This document shows, one piece after another, positions 53,101 to 61,540 of a stretch of DNA of 64,000 bases. The notes under the pieces were generated by a model that searched no databases, had not been told where the DNA came from, and was given only the letters and a program-made list of their open reading frames with translations. The position numbers and the translations under genes were made by a program. Position 1 is the stretch's first letter. Each line of letters opens with the position of its first letter. The stretch is from an uncultured Collinsella sp. (GTDB lineage: Bacteria > Actinomycetota > Coriobacteriia > Coriobacteriales > Coriobacteriaceae), in NCBI GenBank assembly GCA_959028445.1, contig CAUFRY010000005.1, forward strand, positions 16,847 to 80,846, given 5' to 3'.

Positions 53101-53525
53101 TTCTCAAGGACGGTGAGGTTATCGAGGACTACGAAGGCATGTCCTTCATCGTCCGTGTCAAGATGACTGCCGCCATGAAGGCGCTCACCAACCTCAAGGT
53201 GCTCTACGTTGCCGAGGATGGTTCCACTCAGGCTATGGATACGTGGACCGAGGGCGACTACCTCTGCTTCCGCACGAGCCACTTCTCGACGTACGTGGTG
53301 ACGGGCGAGGAGGCCAATGGTGAGCCGGTTCAGCCTACGCAGCCCGCGACGCCGTCCCAGCCCGGTCAGCAGACGACGACCAAGGTAACCAAAAAGTCTG
53401 CTAAGACTACTAAGGGTGCGCTCGCCAACACGGGCGACCAGGCCCTTGCCGTCGCCCTTATTATGGCCGTTGCCGGCGCTTCGCTGATTGCCTTCGCGCT
53501 TATGCGCAAACGTTTCGAGCGTTAG
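50175..53525 (+). CDS. Big2 (Ig-like) repeat surface protein, LANTG sorting signal
   Basis: About 1116 residues. A signal peptide of about 32 residues (ends PHADA) is followed by about 490 residues of beta-rich sequence with few recognisable motifs. Four or five Big2-type Ig-like repeats follow, with motifs such as VVWSSSNESVLTV, LSWSSSDPTVATV, IVWKSSNESVATV and VSWTSSDSSIATV. The C-terminal part has a Thr/Pro/Gln spacer and LANTGD, a membrane helix and RKRFER. LANTG departs from LPxTG at the second position. The first half is noticeably AT-richer than the second, suggesting a mosaic gene. The start is chosen by the signal peptide. Confidence 0.8.
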   Translation: MRKGFWRIATGICVALTAATFGLTVAAPHADAVMLESQDGSMGASFLPYDSSTGDVWSEFDVAVGQTVKGRLSFFNKNHEWAHIDPSDIDITSSDEDIAKVSYESHSWVLTISPTKVGTTTITLKSKTDESLNGSLKIKSVAKVNPIKVSFVSYDQSGATTNTATLGYTDDCPQKCGNTHYALLEGRVDVRPVDESRAATYFVIKEDPSKDSKVQARVNSNYSSYGTSELSASLQLEALSKDAKEAKVLVDYCNGEVETKKLCDVVTENQEPGFNERGNKKQKMLVGDSYYLTAILNVSPNEVLKACQRAHWGADFGAVTYSLESNDVVELIDGENSFKAIKPGTVKAHARDGLGNDHPFEIEVVDPAEVSLSKAKFVSSDYTFPCEVSSDSISKDWLWLECDRGFEYPKGVLSKSAEELMDSYAGAKYSFTSDNPDVLEVKGPMFNGGSYLGYLVPHSYGDATVSMYLGGRLCDTMTVHVVKPGEEPAKTAVSIADSYSTSMDKGTTQQLKAKVSPDDKASQVVWSSSNESVLTVDANGLVTAVGDGDATITATVDGVSATTDAITVTTPVVKVSGVKLSVSNLKLAVGGEPSTLTAAVEPDNATNKNLSWSSSDPTVATVADGVVTPVKAGVATITVTTEDGEHSATCKVTVIQPATGITLDKQKVVLVGAATEQLKAAVVPAEANQTIVWKSSNESVATVDQTGKVAAVSKGAATITVSTEDGTYSQDCAVTVSNPATNLTVDQSVLGLKKGEEGTVKVSLAGTLAGEVDETNLALDDTGASKAFKVVDNGDGSYTVTALKTGSGSFVITAGSLSQTVSVTVTNPAQKVELNKTSLSFTVGDASTKLSATVSPADADDTTVSWTSSDSSIATVKDGVVTPLKAGTATITATCGDKTATCAVIVAAKTIAGVAGSNGTDVSVSAENNVAAGIAQNNSISLVVEEPTDLTDAANATISGLEQGATKVADKLDIKLLKDGEVIEDYEGMSFIVRVKMTAAMKALTNLKVLYVAEDGSTQAMDTWTEGDYLCFRTSHFSTYVVTGEEANGEPVQPTQPATPSQPGQQTTTKVTKKSAKTTKGALANTGDQALAVALIMAVAGASLIAFALMRKRFER

Positions 53526-53560
53526 GGCGCCCCTCTCGTTTAAGCGCGACCTTTCAGTCC

Positions 53561-53598
53561 AAGCCCCGTTGGTAACGTGTTTGACCAACGGGGCTTTT
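53561..53598 (+). terminator. Terminator of the Big2 protein gene
   Basis: AAGCCCCGTTGGT (53561-53573) pairs exactly with ACCAACGGGGCTT (53584-53596), followed by TT. Confidence 0.88.
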
Positions 53599-53773
53599 GC
53601 GTTAAAGACTTCAGCCCGTGTGTCGCGCGCAGTGCGGCGCATCGGAAACCGCCAGAGACGCGGTCGGCGCCAACGACCTGAACGAGGCAGCGGTCGGGGG
53701 CGCATCCTGGAGCAGCTGAACTTCGAGTAGGGTTAACCTAATTCGACCGCTTGCGGATGCATTTCAACCTTTG
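53599..53773 (+). other. Gap holding possible gene remnant or small RNA
   Basis: GC-rich coding-like sequence without a complete frame lies between two terminators. No start or Shine-Dalgarno is convincing. A decayed gene or a short transcript ending at 53806 would fit. Confidence 0.35.
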
Positions 53774-53806
53774 GCGCCTTGCCCATCTTGGGCGAGGCGC
53801 TTTTTT
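53774..53806 (+). terminator. Orphan terminator before the SBP gene
   Basis: GCGCCTTGCCC (53774-53784) pairs with GGGCGAGGCGC (53790-53800, one G-U), followed by six T. It has no intact gene directly upstream. Confidence 0.8.
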
Positions 53807-53868
53807 ATCGCCGCATCGGCCCCGGGTATAAAATGAAATCCGACTGCTGTTTCGATGAAGGGAGGCGC

Positions 53869-54705
53869 GTGCCCGGACGCACCAAGCGAGCCGCCATCGT
53901 CTCGTTTACGCTCATGCTCCTTGTTGCCGCCTGTTTGGCCGCCCTGACGTATACCGTTCGAAGCAGTTCTTCCTCCTCGAATGAAGGCGACAAAGATCTC
54001 CCGGTACTCAAAATCGGCGTTACGGATAACGACCCCTATGTGTATGTCGATACCACGGGCGATTACGCTGGTATCGATATCGACATCGCCCGCGAGGCCT
54101 GCAAGCGTGCGGGGCTCAAGCCACAGTTTGTCGATATTGACTGGAACGATCGCGACCGGCTGCTCAAAAACGGTGATATCGATTGCCTGTGGTGTGATTA
54201 TTCTCCCTGTTATCGCGAGGATAAGTATTACTGGACCGAGCCGTATCTAACCGTGACGGTCTCGGTTGCCGCCAAGAAAACGAGTGGCATCACGTCCTTG
54301 GCGCATCTCGATGGAAGCAAGGCCATCGCGGTGATTGCGGGCTCGGTGAGCGAACGCCGATTGCTCGCAGGGGATCTGGAAATCTCGCCGGACGTGCAAA
54401 TCAAATCGTATGGTTCTGCCGAGCTCTGCAAAGCCGCCCTCGCCAAAGGGTATGTTGACTGTTGGATGGCGGACGTTCAATCGCTTGATCGACTCGTCGT
54501 CCAGTATCCCGGCGTTTATCGTGCGTTTGCCGACAACGTTATGACGGTTGACCTGGGCGTTGCATTTGATGTTGCCTATGAGGGAGAGTGCGTCAAAAAC
54601 CTCAATACCGCGCTGTTCGACATGGATCGAGACGGCACGATAGAGCGCATTGTGGACAATTACAAGGCAGGAGCGACGACGGGCGGGCAAGGAGCGGAAT
54701 CATGA
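53869..54705 (+). CDS. Membrane-anchored solute-binding protein (SBP_bac_3)
   Basis: The 278-residue protein has an N-terminal membrane anchor or signal (about residues 9-30) and a type-3 periplasmic binding fold (VLKIGVTDNDPYVYVD, YAGIDIDIAREACKRAGL, and YWTEPYLTVTVSVAAKK), typical of amino-acid binding proteins. A lipobox-like VAAC lies inside the helix but is not convincing. The GTG at 53869 has AGGGAGG 3-4 nt upstream. No transporter genes follow. It overlaps the diguanylate cyclase gene by 4 nt, suggesting a sensory partner. Confidence 0.82.
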   Translation: MPGRTKRAAIVSFTLMLLVAACLAALTYTVRSSSSSSNEGDKDLPVLKIGVTDNDPYVYVDTTGDYAGIDIDIAREACKRAGLKPQFVDIDWNDRDRLLKNGDIDCLWCDYSPCYREDKYYWTEPYLTVTVSVAAKKTSGITSLAHLDGSKAIAVIAGSVSERRLLAGDLEISPDVQIKSYGSAELCKAALAKGYVDCWMADVQSLDRLVVQYPGVYRAFADNVMTVDLGVAFDVAYEGECVKNLNTALFDMDRDGTIERIVDNYKAGATTGGQGAES

Positions 54706-56501
54706 CAAATGACAAACACCGCTTGCGTCGAAAGACTCTGACCGTCATAGCTGTCAGCGTTATTGTCAGCGCTGTCTTATTAGGCCTGTTGTATGCGGTT
54801 GGAACCCATCGCTGCCTCGAAAAAACGCTTGGGTTTGGCCAAGAAACCATGGTGTTTTTAAAAAATGCCTGCGAAAAATATGACCGATATGAACAGGGAA
54901 GAAAAACCGAGGCGACGCACAATTTGGATGCGGCGCTCGAGTCGTTTGCGACGTTCTTGCCGCCTGATCGATTTGAAGTCAACGACGATCTGGTCGAGGA
55001 ATATGTCCATACCGAGAGCCTTTCGGGAATGTTGGTCATGGACGCCGATGGTCATATGGTCGCCCATTACGATATCGACGGCCGCGATCCACTCATGCTG
55101 TGGCGAGAGGAGCTGGCCTGTTCGCCGGTCACATCGATGTATCAAGGTTCCAAAGTGACCTACTCAACTGTCGTTGAGCGCCGTGGTGTTGTGTTTGCCG
55201 TCTGTGCTGTCCCGTATGGCGACGGCGTTGCCCTGGCATACCGCTCACTTGTTTCCGATTCGGCGGACGACTATTCATATGCCATAGCCGACGTGCTTTC
55301 GAACAACACCTTCCACCAGGGCCCCACGGTGCTTGTTATGGAGGATGCGGAGATTGTCTCATCCAACAGCGCCGATGCCGATATGTCGCTCGCCCGACTC
55401 CTCACCAGTACAGGAGTTGAGTGGAAAGAAGACGGCCTGACGCGCATCGAATATCGAGGAGACAAATGGTATGCCGTGCGTGCGGCATATAAGGACTACC
55501 GCCTGTTTGCGCTATATCCCAAATCTGAGGTCATGTCTGACAGGATTTCATTTGTCGCCGTCGGCGTCTTGGTGTGCCTCGCGTTTTGGGTCGTGGTGCT
55601 GTTGGCTCGAAATATCGTTGACCACCGCAATTTGGTCGAAAAGGATAAACAGCTCGGCATTATCAATGCCATAAGCGCCATCTACGATTCGACCTTCCTT
55701 TTGCATCTCGACACCCTCGAGATCGAGGGAATCAATATGTCGCCGGCGATAGCGAAGATATTCGCCGAGCACAACGAGGCATATGACTTTATGGACACAG
55801 TCTGCCGGGATATCGTGAGTCCCGAAAGCCGCGAAGCGGTTGTGGGACTCGTAGATATAAGTACGCTTCGTGAACGTATGGAGGGCGTACCGTACTTGGC
55901 TGCCGAGGTGCGAGATTGTCGAGGCGCTTGGTACTCGCTACAGGTTGTCCCCCAGCATCGCGATGAGCAAGGCCGGCTGGAGTCGGTTGTCGTGGCGACG
56001 CACAACATATCGATGGTCAAGCATGCCGAGGAGCTGTCATACCAAGATAAACTGACGGGGCTTCGCAACCGCAACTATCTTGAATCGCGTGGAGATAGCC
56101 TGGTAAACGAGGACTTGCCGGTGAGCGTGATTATGGTGGACTGTAATTATCTCAAGCGGACCAACGACATCTATGGTCACGAGATGGGGGATGAACTGCT
56201 GCGACGGACGGCGTCCGTGCTGCGGCGGGTGGCTGGTGCGGATTATCTGCCGATGCGCGTTGGCGGCGACGAGTTTTTGCTGGTTTGCCCCCATACTGAC
56301 AACGAGTCTGCGCTCGGGCTGGAACAGGACCTTCGTCTCGGTCTTGCCGCGGTAAGCGATGAGGCCCTGACGGTCAGCGCATCGATTGGCGTGGCGACCG
56401 TCGAGACGGCTGGAAATACGCTGGCCGATGTATATCGCGTCGCCGACCACAATATGTATCGTGAGAAGCGCATGGTCCACGTACAGGGTGCGGACTGCTA
56501 A
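54702..56501 (+). CDS. Membrane-bound diguanylate cyclase with extracytoplasmic sensor
   Basis: About 599 residues. The first helix is at about 11-33, an outside sensor region of about 240 residues (Cache-like) follows, then a second helix near 280-302, a PAS-like region, and a GGDEF domain. The active site is intact: VDCNYLKRTND and RVGGDEFLLV. It makes c-di-GMP from two GTP. I see no RxxD inhibition site five residues before GGDEF. It is translationally coupled (ATGA) to the solute-binding protein, which probably passes its signal. Confidence 0.88.
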   Translation: MTNDKHRLRRKTLTVIAVSVIVSAVLLGLLYAVGTHRCLEKTLGFGQETMVFLKNACEKYDRYEQGRKTEATHNLDAALESFATFLPPDRFEVNDDLVEEYVHTESLSGMLVMDADGHMVAHYDIDGRDPLMLWREELACSPVTSMYQGSKVTYSTVVERRGVVFAVCAVPYGDGVALAYRSLVSDSADDYSYAIADVLSNNTFHQGPTVLVMEDAEIVSSNSADADMSLARLLTSTGVEWKEDGLTRIEYRGDKWYAVRAAYKDYRLFALYPKSEVMSDRISFVAVGVLVCLAFWVVVLLARNIVDHRNLVEKDKQLGIINAISAIYDSTFLLHLDTLEIEGINMSPAIAKIFAEHNEAYDFMDTVCRDIVSPESREAVVGLVDISTLRERMEGVPYLAAEVRDCRGAWYSLQVVPQHRDEQGRLESVVVATHNISMVKHAEELSYQDKLTGLRNRNYLESRGDSLVNEDLPVSVIMVDCNYLKRTNDIYGHEMGDELLRRTASVLRRVAGADYLPMRVGGDEFLLVCPHTDNESALGLEQDLRLGLAAVSDEALTVSASIGVATVETAGNTLADVYRVADHNMYREKRMVHVQGADC

Positions 56502-56614
56502 TCTTGCCCCCACCAGTCCAAGCATCGTAGGATGTTGAATCGGTGCTTGCGATAATAAGTCGGTCCAGGCGGGGATAATAGACGTCTGAAATTTCTTTCT
56601 GAGAGGGGATCTCA

Positions 56615-56878
56615 ATGATTAGTTTTGACTACAAGCCTCAGGGTGTATGCTCTCGCAATATTCACCTCAATCTCTCTGACGATGGCAGCAAGGTGCTGGG
56701 CGTCGAGTTTACTGGCGGCTGCGATGGCAACCTCAAGGCCATCTCCAGGCTGGTCGAGGGCGCTCCCGCCGATCGCGTAATCGAGGTTCTCGCCGGCAAT
56801 ACCTGCGGTATGAAAAAGACCTCTTGCGCCGATCAGCTTACGCGCGCTATCGAGGCCGCTCGCGCAGAGATCGCCTAA
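56615..56878 (+). CDS. TSCPD-domain protein (TIGR03905-like)
   Basis: This 87-residue protein matches the TSCPD family: GVCSRNIHLNL, GGCDGNLKAISRLVEG and AGNTCGMKKTSCADQL. Conserved cysteines suggest metal binding. The domain also occurs at the C-terminus of class II ribonucleotide reductases; the free form has no settled role. AGAGGGGA precedes the ATG. It overlaps the next gene by one base (TAATG). Confidence 0.88.
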   Translation: MISFDYKPQGVCSRNIHLNLSDDGSKVLGVEFTGGCDGNLKAISRLVEGAPADRVIEVLAGNTCGMKKTSCADQLTRAIEAARAEIA

Positions 56879-58089
56879 TGAGCATCGCTGATCGCTTTAA
56901 GAATGGAATAACGCGTCGAGGTTTTGTGCTGGGTGGCGCCGCTACTGGTGCTGCTGCCGTACTGGCCGGTTGCTCGAAAAAAACGGGCACGAGTGATGAC
57001 GCCGCTGGCGAGCCGCAGGTTATCAAGGACGATTCGAAGATTGTTTCGATCACTGATGAGTACGAAGCTGTCGATATCGATCTTGAGCCCGCGGCCTCGT
57101 GGACGCTGCCGCTGGGCACGCTGCTGTACTACTGCGATGGCGACTACGCTGCCGCGATGATGGCGCCTGCTTCTGCCCTGCATGCCAATACGCTTGGTGT
57201 GCTCAACCTGGGCGATGGCTCGCTTACCACACTTATCGAGGATCCCATTGAGGGAACCGGTTATGCGTTTTACGACGTTCGCGCGGGTGATGGCGTGTTC
57301 GCGTGGGTCGAGATGAACTTCGCCAATGCGTCTTGGAAACTCTATGCGCAAAACCTTGCAGGCTCCTCCCTTACCGGCAACGCTGTCGAGCTCGACCGCG
57401 GTGGCGAAAACTACGATCCGCCGCTCTTCACGGCGTATGGGTCGTCGGTCATCTGGTATAAGATGCCTTCGTCCGGCGGCACCAAGACGAGTAACGATTC
57501 GTACTGCTACCGTCAGTCGCCCAGCGAGTCCAAACCTGAGACTATTTGGAAGTCGACGGGCCGCTTCGCATCCGCCCCGCGTGTGAGCGACGGCATCCTG
57601 ACCATCTCGCCCCGTGTACACAATGATGAGGGCGTCTATTACGGTATGACGGCGATCGACCTGACTGACGGCAACAACACGAAGCGGGCTCAGCTGGTGC
57701 TTCCTTCGTCGGTTTCGCCTTTCGAGGCCGTGTATATGGGAGACACCTTCGTGTTCTCCATTGAGGCGACGTATAGCGGTGTGGGCAGCCTGGGCAATAT
57801 GGGCACCTATATCGGTAACGAGGGCGGGCCGTACCTCTTCCTTTCGCGTGAGCCGCTCGCGTGCGCTGCGGGAAGGAAAAACAAATACCTGGTTAAAGTT
57901 CAGGCGTCGCATTTTTTGATTGACACTTCGGCTAAGACCTACGGCTCGCTTCTGTCGCCCGACCGAGCCTTGGAGTATGGCGATTATCCTGCTACGGCGG
58001 GTAAATCGAGCTCGTTCTTAACGTACGCAACGGTGCGTAACAGCCAGGGAATTCCCGAGACGGTTACCGCTCGCTTGTTCTCTCTTTAG
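56878..58089 (+). CDS. Tat-exported lipoprotein, function unknown
   Basis: The 403-residue protein has a twin-arginine signal (TRRGFVLGGAATG) and a lipobox (LAGC, cysteine near residue 31), so it should be exported folded and lipid-anchored. The mature part looks like a beta-propeller-type repeat (IEDPIEGTGYAFYDVRAGDG; DGILTISPRVHNDEGVYYGM). I do not recognise a family. It starts at TAATG after the TSCPD gene. Confidence 0.75.
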   Translation: MSIADRFKNGITRRGFVLGGAATGAAAVLAGCSKKTGTSDDAAGEPQVIKDDSKIVSITDEYEAVDIDLEPAASWTLPLGTLLYYCDGDYAAAMMAPASALHANTLGVLNLGDGSLTTLIEDPIEGTGYAFYDVRAGDGVFAWVEMNFANASWKLYAQNLAGSSLTGNAVELDRGGENYDPPLFTAYGSSVIWYKMPSSGGTKTSNDSYCYRQSPSESKPETIWKSTGRFASAPRVSDGILTISPRVHNDEGVYYGMTAIDLTDGNNTKRAQLVLPSSVSPFEAVYMGDTFVFSIEATYSGVGSLGNMGTYIGNEGGPYLFLSREPLACAAGRKNKYLVKVQASHFLIDTSAKTYGSLLSPDRALEYGDYPATAGKSSSFLTYATVRNSQGIPETVTARLFSL

Positions 58090-58242
58090 TCTCCGAGGGG
58101 TTAAAAAGGCGTCGACAGGGGAATAAGCGCGTTGTGACTATGAGTACCGCCCGCCGAGCTATCGCACCCATGCGATGCCCGGTGGGCTCAGGTGCGTTAA
58201 AATGAGCTTGTTCTTAGCTAATTGAGACAGGGGGGCCGTGTT

Positions 58243-58965
58243 ATGGCTTCAGATGCAAAAAAGATTCTGCTGGTCGAGGACGAGAAGGCAATCCGTGACG
58301 CTGTCGCTGCCTATCTCGAGCGCGAGGGCTATTGGGTCGTGGGCGTGGGCGACGGCCAGTCCGCTATCGAGGAGTTCGAGAAGCATCAGTTCGACCTGGT
58401 CGTGCTCGACCTCATGCTCCCTAAGATTCCCGGCGAGCGCGTTTGCCGCACCATTCGCGATACCTCGGATGTCCCCATCATTATGCTGACGGCCAAGGGC
58501 GAGATCGAGGACCGTATTATCGGCCTCGAGCTCGGTGCCGACGACTACCTGATCAAGCCGTTCTCGCCGCGCGAGCTTGTCGCGCGCGTGCGTGCCTTGT
58601 TCCGCCGTGCCCACCAGGCCGATGAGCCGGCCGTCGAGGTGCTCGACTTTGGCGATTTGGTCATTGACATCTCGGGCCACAAGATTTTGGTCGAGGGCAA
58701 GGAAGTCGACCTGACGGCTTCCGAGTTCAAGCTGCTCACCACGCTTGCCCGTCACCCCGGCCGCGTCTACAACCGCATGGAGCTGGTCGAGAAGGTGCTC
58801 GGCTACGACTTTGAGGGTTACGAGCGCACCATCGACAGCCACGTGAAGAACCTTCGCGCCAAGCTGGGCGACGACCCCAAGAAGCCCAAGTGGCTCTACA
58901 CCGTCCACGGTGTCGGCTACCGCTTCGAGGCTCCGACCAAGACCGATAAGTCGGACGAGAAATAA
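58243..58965 (+). CDS. OmpR-family response regulator
   Basis: The 240-residue regulator has receiver-domain residues VEDE, phospho-acceptor Asp in LVVLDLMLPK and Lys in LIKPFSP, followed by an OmpR/PhoB winged-helix domain (SEFKLLTTLARHPGRVYNR, TVHGVGYRF). GGGGGG precedes the ATG at 58243. The kinase gene follows by 12 nt. The target genes cannot be read from the sequence. Confidence 0.95.
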   Translation: MASDAKKILLVEDEKAIRDAVAAYLEREGYWVVGVGDGQSAIEEFEKHQFDLVVLDLMLPKIPGERVCRTIRDTSDVPIIMLTAKGEIEDRIIGLELGADDYLIKPFSPRELVARVRALFRRAHQADEPAVEVLDFGDLVIDISGHKILVEGKEVDLTASEFKLLTTLARHPGRVYNRMELVEKVLGYDFEGYERTIDSHVKNLRAKLGDDPKKPKWLYTVHGVGYRFEAPTKTDKSDEK

Positions 58966-58977
58966 AGGAAATCACAT

Positions 58978-60543
58978 ATGACACCTGCGCGCTTTGAAAT
59001 CGGGCAAAAGCATAAGCAGGAGAACGAGGCGGGTTCCAAGGCTAGTTGGAACACGCCTCGTTCCGATTCACGGCCGACGATGAGCTATCCCTCGCGCATG
59101 GCCCTGGCATTTGCCCTGACATCGCTCATGACGGTATTGGTGCTGGTGGGCGTAGTCTCCGTTGTATGGGGCACGGTTTTTACGGATTACACGCGCTCCA
59201 ATATTGTCGAAATCGCCAATTCCGCTGCCGAAAAGTTGGCAACGTCATATGAGGAAAACGGTTCTTGGACTGCGGGGGAGCTGCGTACGGTCGCGACATC
59301 GAGTTTGGTGTCCGACGATCTTGGTATGCAGGTCGTCAATAAAAAGGGCGTCATCGTCTACGACGACTCGTGGCCCTCGGCAAGCGCTACTGCCGATGTA
59401 CGCGAAAATCAGGCGACGACCGACGATGCGAGCGGAAAGAGGGCATCGCACAGCCCAGTCTCGTCTGCTCCCACCGATTCCAATAGTGTTGCCAACGTTG
59501 AGATCGTGACGTCCTCCGGCGAGCACGTGGGTCAGGTCAAATTGTGGGCGGTTGGCTCCGATGCCCTGCTCACCAGGGCAGACTCGGCATTCAGAGAGAA
59601 GACCTTTAACGCCATGGCCCTTGCCGCGGTTGTGGCCGTCTGCATCTCGGTCGTTATCGGAGCGCTTGTGTCGCGCATGCTTACCAAGCCGATTCATCGA
59701 ATTACGAGCACGGCCAAGCAAATTCGCGACGGCGATCTGTCCGCTCGTACGGGCTTGCGCGGCGATGATGAGATCGATCAGCTGGGCGAGACCTTCGACG
59801 AGATGGCCACCTCACTCGAAAAGGATATGAAGCACGAGAAGCGCCTGACCTCTGATGTTGCCCACGAGCTGCGCACGCCGCTCATGGCCATGCTTGCGAC
59901 GGTCGAGGCCATGCAAGACGGTGTGTATCCCACCGACGACGAACACCTGGAGACAGTCGCATCCGAGACGCGTCGTCTGGCCCGTCTGGTGCAGCAGATG
60001 CTCGATCTGTCGCGCATGGAAAACAGCACCGCGCCGCTCAACCTGGAACCGGTGGACATGGTTCCGTTCGTACGATCGATTGTGAACGGCCAGGAGCGCC
60101 TTTTTGCCGACCGTGACCTGCGTTTGCGCTTTGCAGATGAGACGCAGGGTCACGATGACGTTGTCGAGGCAGATCCCGACATGATCACGCAATGCGTCAT
60201 CAACCTCTTGAGTAACGCCATGCGCTATACCCCCGAGGGGGGTTGGGTCGTGGTGTCGGTGCTCAGCGACCGCAAGCACGTCGATATCGCGGTTTCGGAT
60301 ACGGGCATCGGTATCGCCAAGGATGATTTGTCGCGCATCTTCGGTCGTTTTTGGCGTGCCGACGCCAGTCGCGCCCGCGAGGCGGGTGGCCTGGGCGTGG
60401 GCCTCGCCGTGACCAAGCAGATTGTCGAGCGTCATCACGGCTACATATCCGTGGAGTCGGAGCTTGGAAAGGGTACGACTTTTACGATTCATCTGCCTCG
60501 CGAGCACACGGCGGACGCGGCATCTACTACAATGGAGCACTAG
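58978..60543 (+). CDS. Sensor histidine kinase
   Basis: The 521-residue HAMP-type kinase has a membrane helix near residues 42-65, an extracellular sensor region, and a second helix near 200-225. HAMP, HisKA (DVAHELRTPLMAML, phospho-His), and HATPase (NLLSNAMRYTPEGG, DTGIGIAKDD, GGLGVGLAVTK) domains follow. AAAGGA lies 8 nt before the ATG. Forms a two-component system with the regulator just upstream. Confidence 0.95.
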   Translation: MTPARFEIGQKHKQENEAGSKASWNTPRSDSRPTMSYPSRMALAFALTSLMTVLVLVGVVSVVWGTVFTDYTRSNIVEIANSAAEKLATSYEENGSWTAGELRTVATSSLVSDDLGMQVVNKKGVIVYDDSWPSASATADVRENQATTDDASGKRASHSPVSSAPTDSNSVANVEIVTSSGEHVGQVKLWAVGSDALLTRADSAFREKTFNAMALAAVVAVCISVVIGALVSRMLTKPIHRITSTAKQIRDGDLSARTGLRGDDEIDQLGETFDEMATSLEKDMKHEKRLTSDVAHELRTPLMAMLATVEAMQDGVYPTDDEHLETVASETRRLARLVQQMLDLSRMENSTAPLNLEPVDMVPFVRSIVNGQERLFADRDLRLRFADETQGHDDVVEADPDMITQCVINLLSNAMRYTPEGGWVVVSVLSDRKHVDIAVSDTGIGIAKDDLSRIFGRFWRADASRAREAGGLGVGLAVTKQIVERHHGYISVESELGKGTTFTIHLPREHTADAASTTMEH

Positions 60544-60652
60544 CTTTTCGCTATTCGGTGAAGGAGGGGTTTCGTCCCTGCCGCTCCGAGTTTGCGAAAA
60601 CGTGCGGGAAAGAACCCGCATTACTGTCGTATTTTGGTAAGGAGTGACTCAC

Positions 60653-61540
60653 GTGACAACGATGGAGCGTCGTCCGGATTCCCGTGGCAAGGTTCGTGAT
60701 ATCTATGATGCCGGTGAAAACCTGCTGATGGTCGCCACCGACCGCATTTCTGCGTTCGACTTTATTCTCCCCGACGAGATTCCGTTTAAGGGAGAGGTGC
60801 TCAACCGCATCTCGGCATTCTGGTTCGATAAGTTTGCCGACATCGTTCCCAACCACCTCGTCTCCATCGACCCGGCGGATTTCCCCGAGGAGTTTGCTGA
60901 GTATCGTGACTACCTCGCTGGCCGCGCCATGCTGGTTAAGAAGGCCCAGACGATTCCTATCGAGTGCATCGTCCGCGGTTATCTGACCGGTTCGGGCAAA
61001 AAGACCTATGACGAGAACGGCACCGTCTGCGGCATTCAGCTGCCCGAGGGCCTGACCGAGGCTTCCAAGCTCCCCGAGCCGCTGTTCACGCCGTCCACGA
61101 AGGCCGAGATCGGCGACCACGACGAGAACATTTCGTTCGAGCGTTGCTGCGAGATCGTGGGTGAGGACATCGCCACGCAGATTCGCGACCTGTCCCTCAA
61201 GATCTACAAGGCCGCTGCCGAGTACGCCGCGACCCGTGGCATCATCATTGCCGACACCAAGTTCGAGTTCGGTGTCATCGATGGCAAGGTTACGCTGATC
61301 GACGAGTGCCTAACGCCCGACTCCAGCCGTTTCTGGCCCGCCGCCAGCTACGAGGAGGGCAAGATTCAGCCCAGCTACGACAAACAATTCGTCCGCAATT
61401 GGCTTAAAGCCAACTGGGATATGACGGGGGAGACCCCGCACCTGCCCGCCGAGGTCATCGATGGCACGTCCGAGCGCTATCGCGAGGCCTTCCAGATCAT
61501 CACGGGCTCCCAGTTCACAAGCATGAAGGAGAACGCATAA
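60653..61540 (+). CDS. purC: Phosphoribosylaminoimidazole-succinocarboxamide synthase
   Basis: The 295-residue SAICAR synthetase has RGKVRDIYD, VATDRISAFDF, ECIVRGYLTGSG and LIDECLTPDSSRFWP. It joins aspartate to CAIR in purine synthesis. The GTG at 60653 has AAGGAG 8 nt upstream; GTG 60644 would overlap that site. A leader hairpin GCGGG/CCCGC (about 60605-60619) lies upstream. purB is 11 kb away. Confidence 0.95.
   Translation: MTTMERRPDSRGKVRDIYDAGENLLMVATDRISAFDFILPDEIPFKGEVLNRISAFWFDKFADIVPNHLVSIDPADFPEEFAEYRDYLAGRAMLVKKAQTIPIECIVRGYLTGSGKKTYDENGTVCGIQLPEGLTEASKLPEPLFTPSTKAEIGDHDENISFERCCEIVGEDIATQIRDLSLKIYKAAAEYAATRGIIIADTKFEFGVIDGKVTLIDECLTPDSSRFWPAASYEEGKIQPSYDKQFVRNWLKANWDMTGETPHLPAEVIDGTSERYREAFQIITGSQFTSMKENA

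Noticed and set aside
51921..53705. 594-codon frame opposite the Big2 gene
   Set aside because: Antisense shadow; the plus strand has clear Ig-like repeats and a sorting signal.
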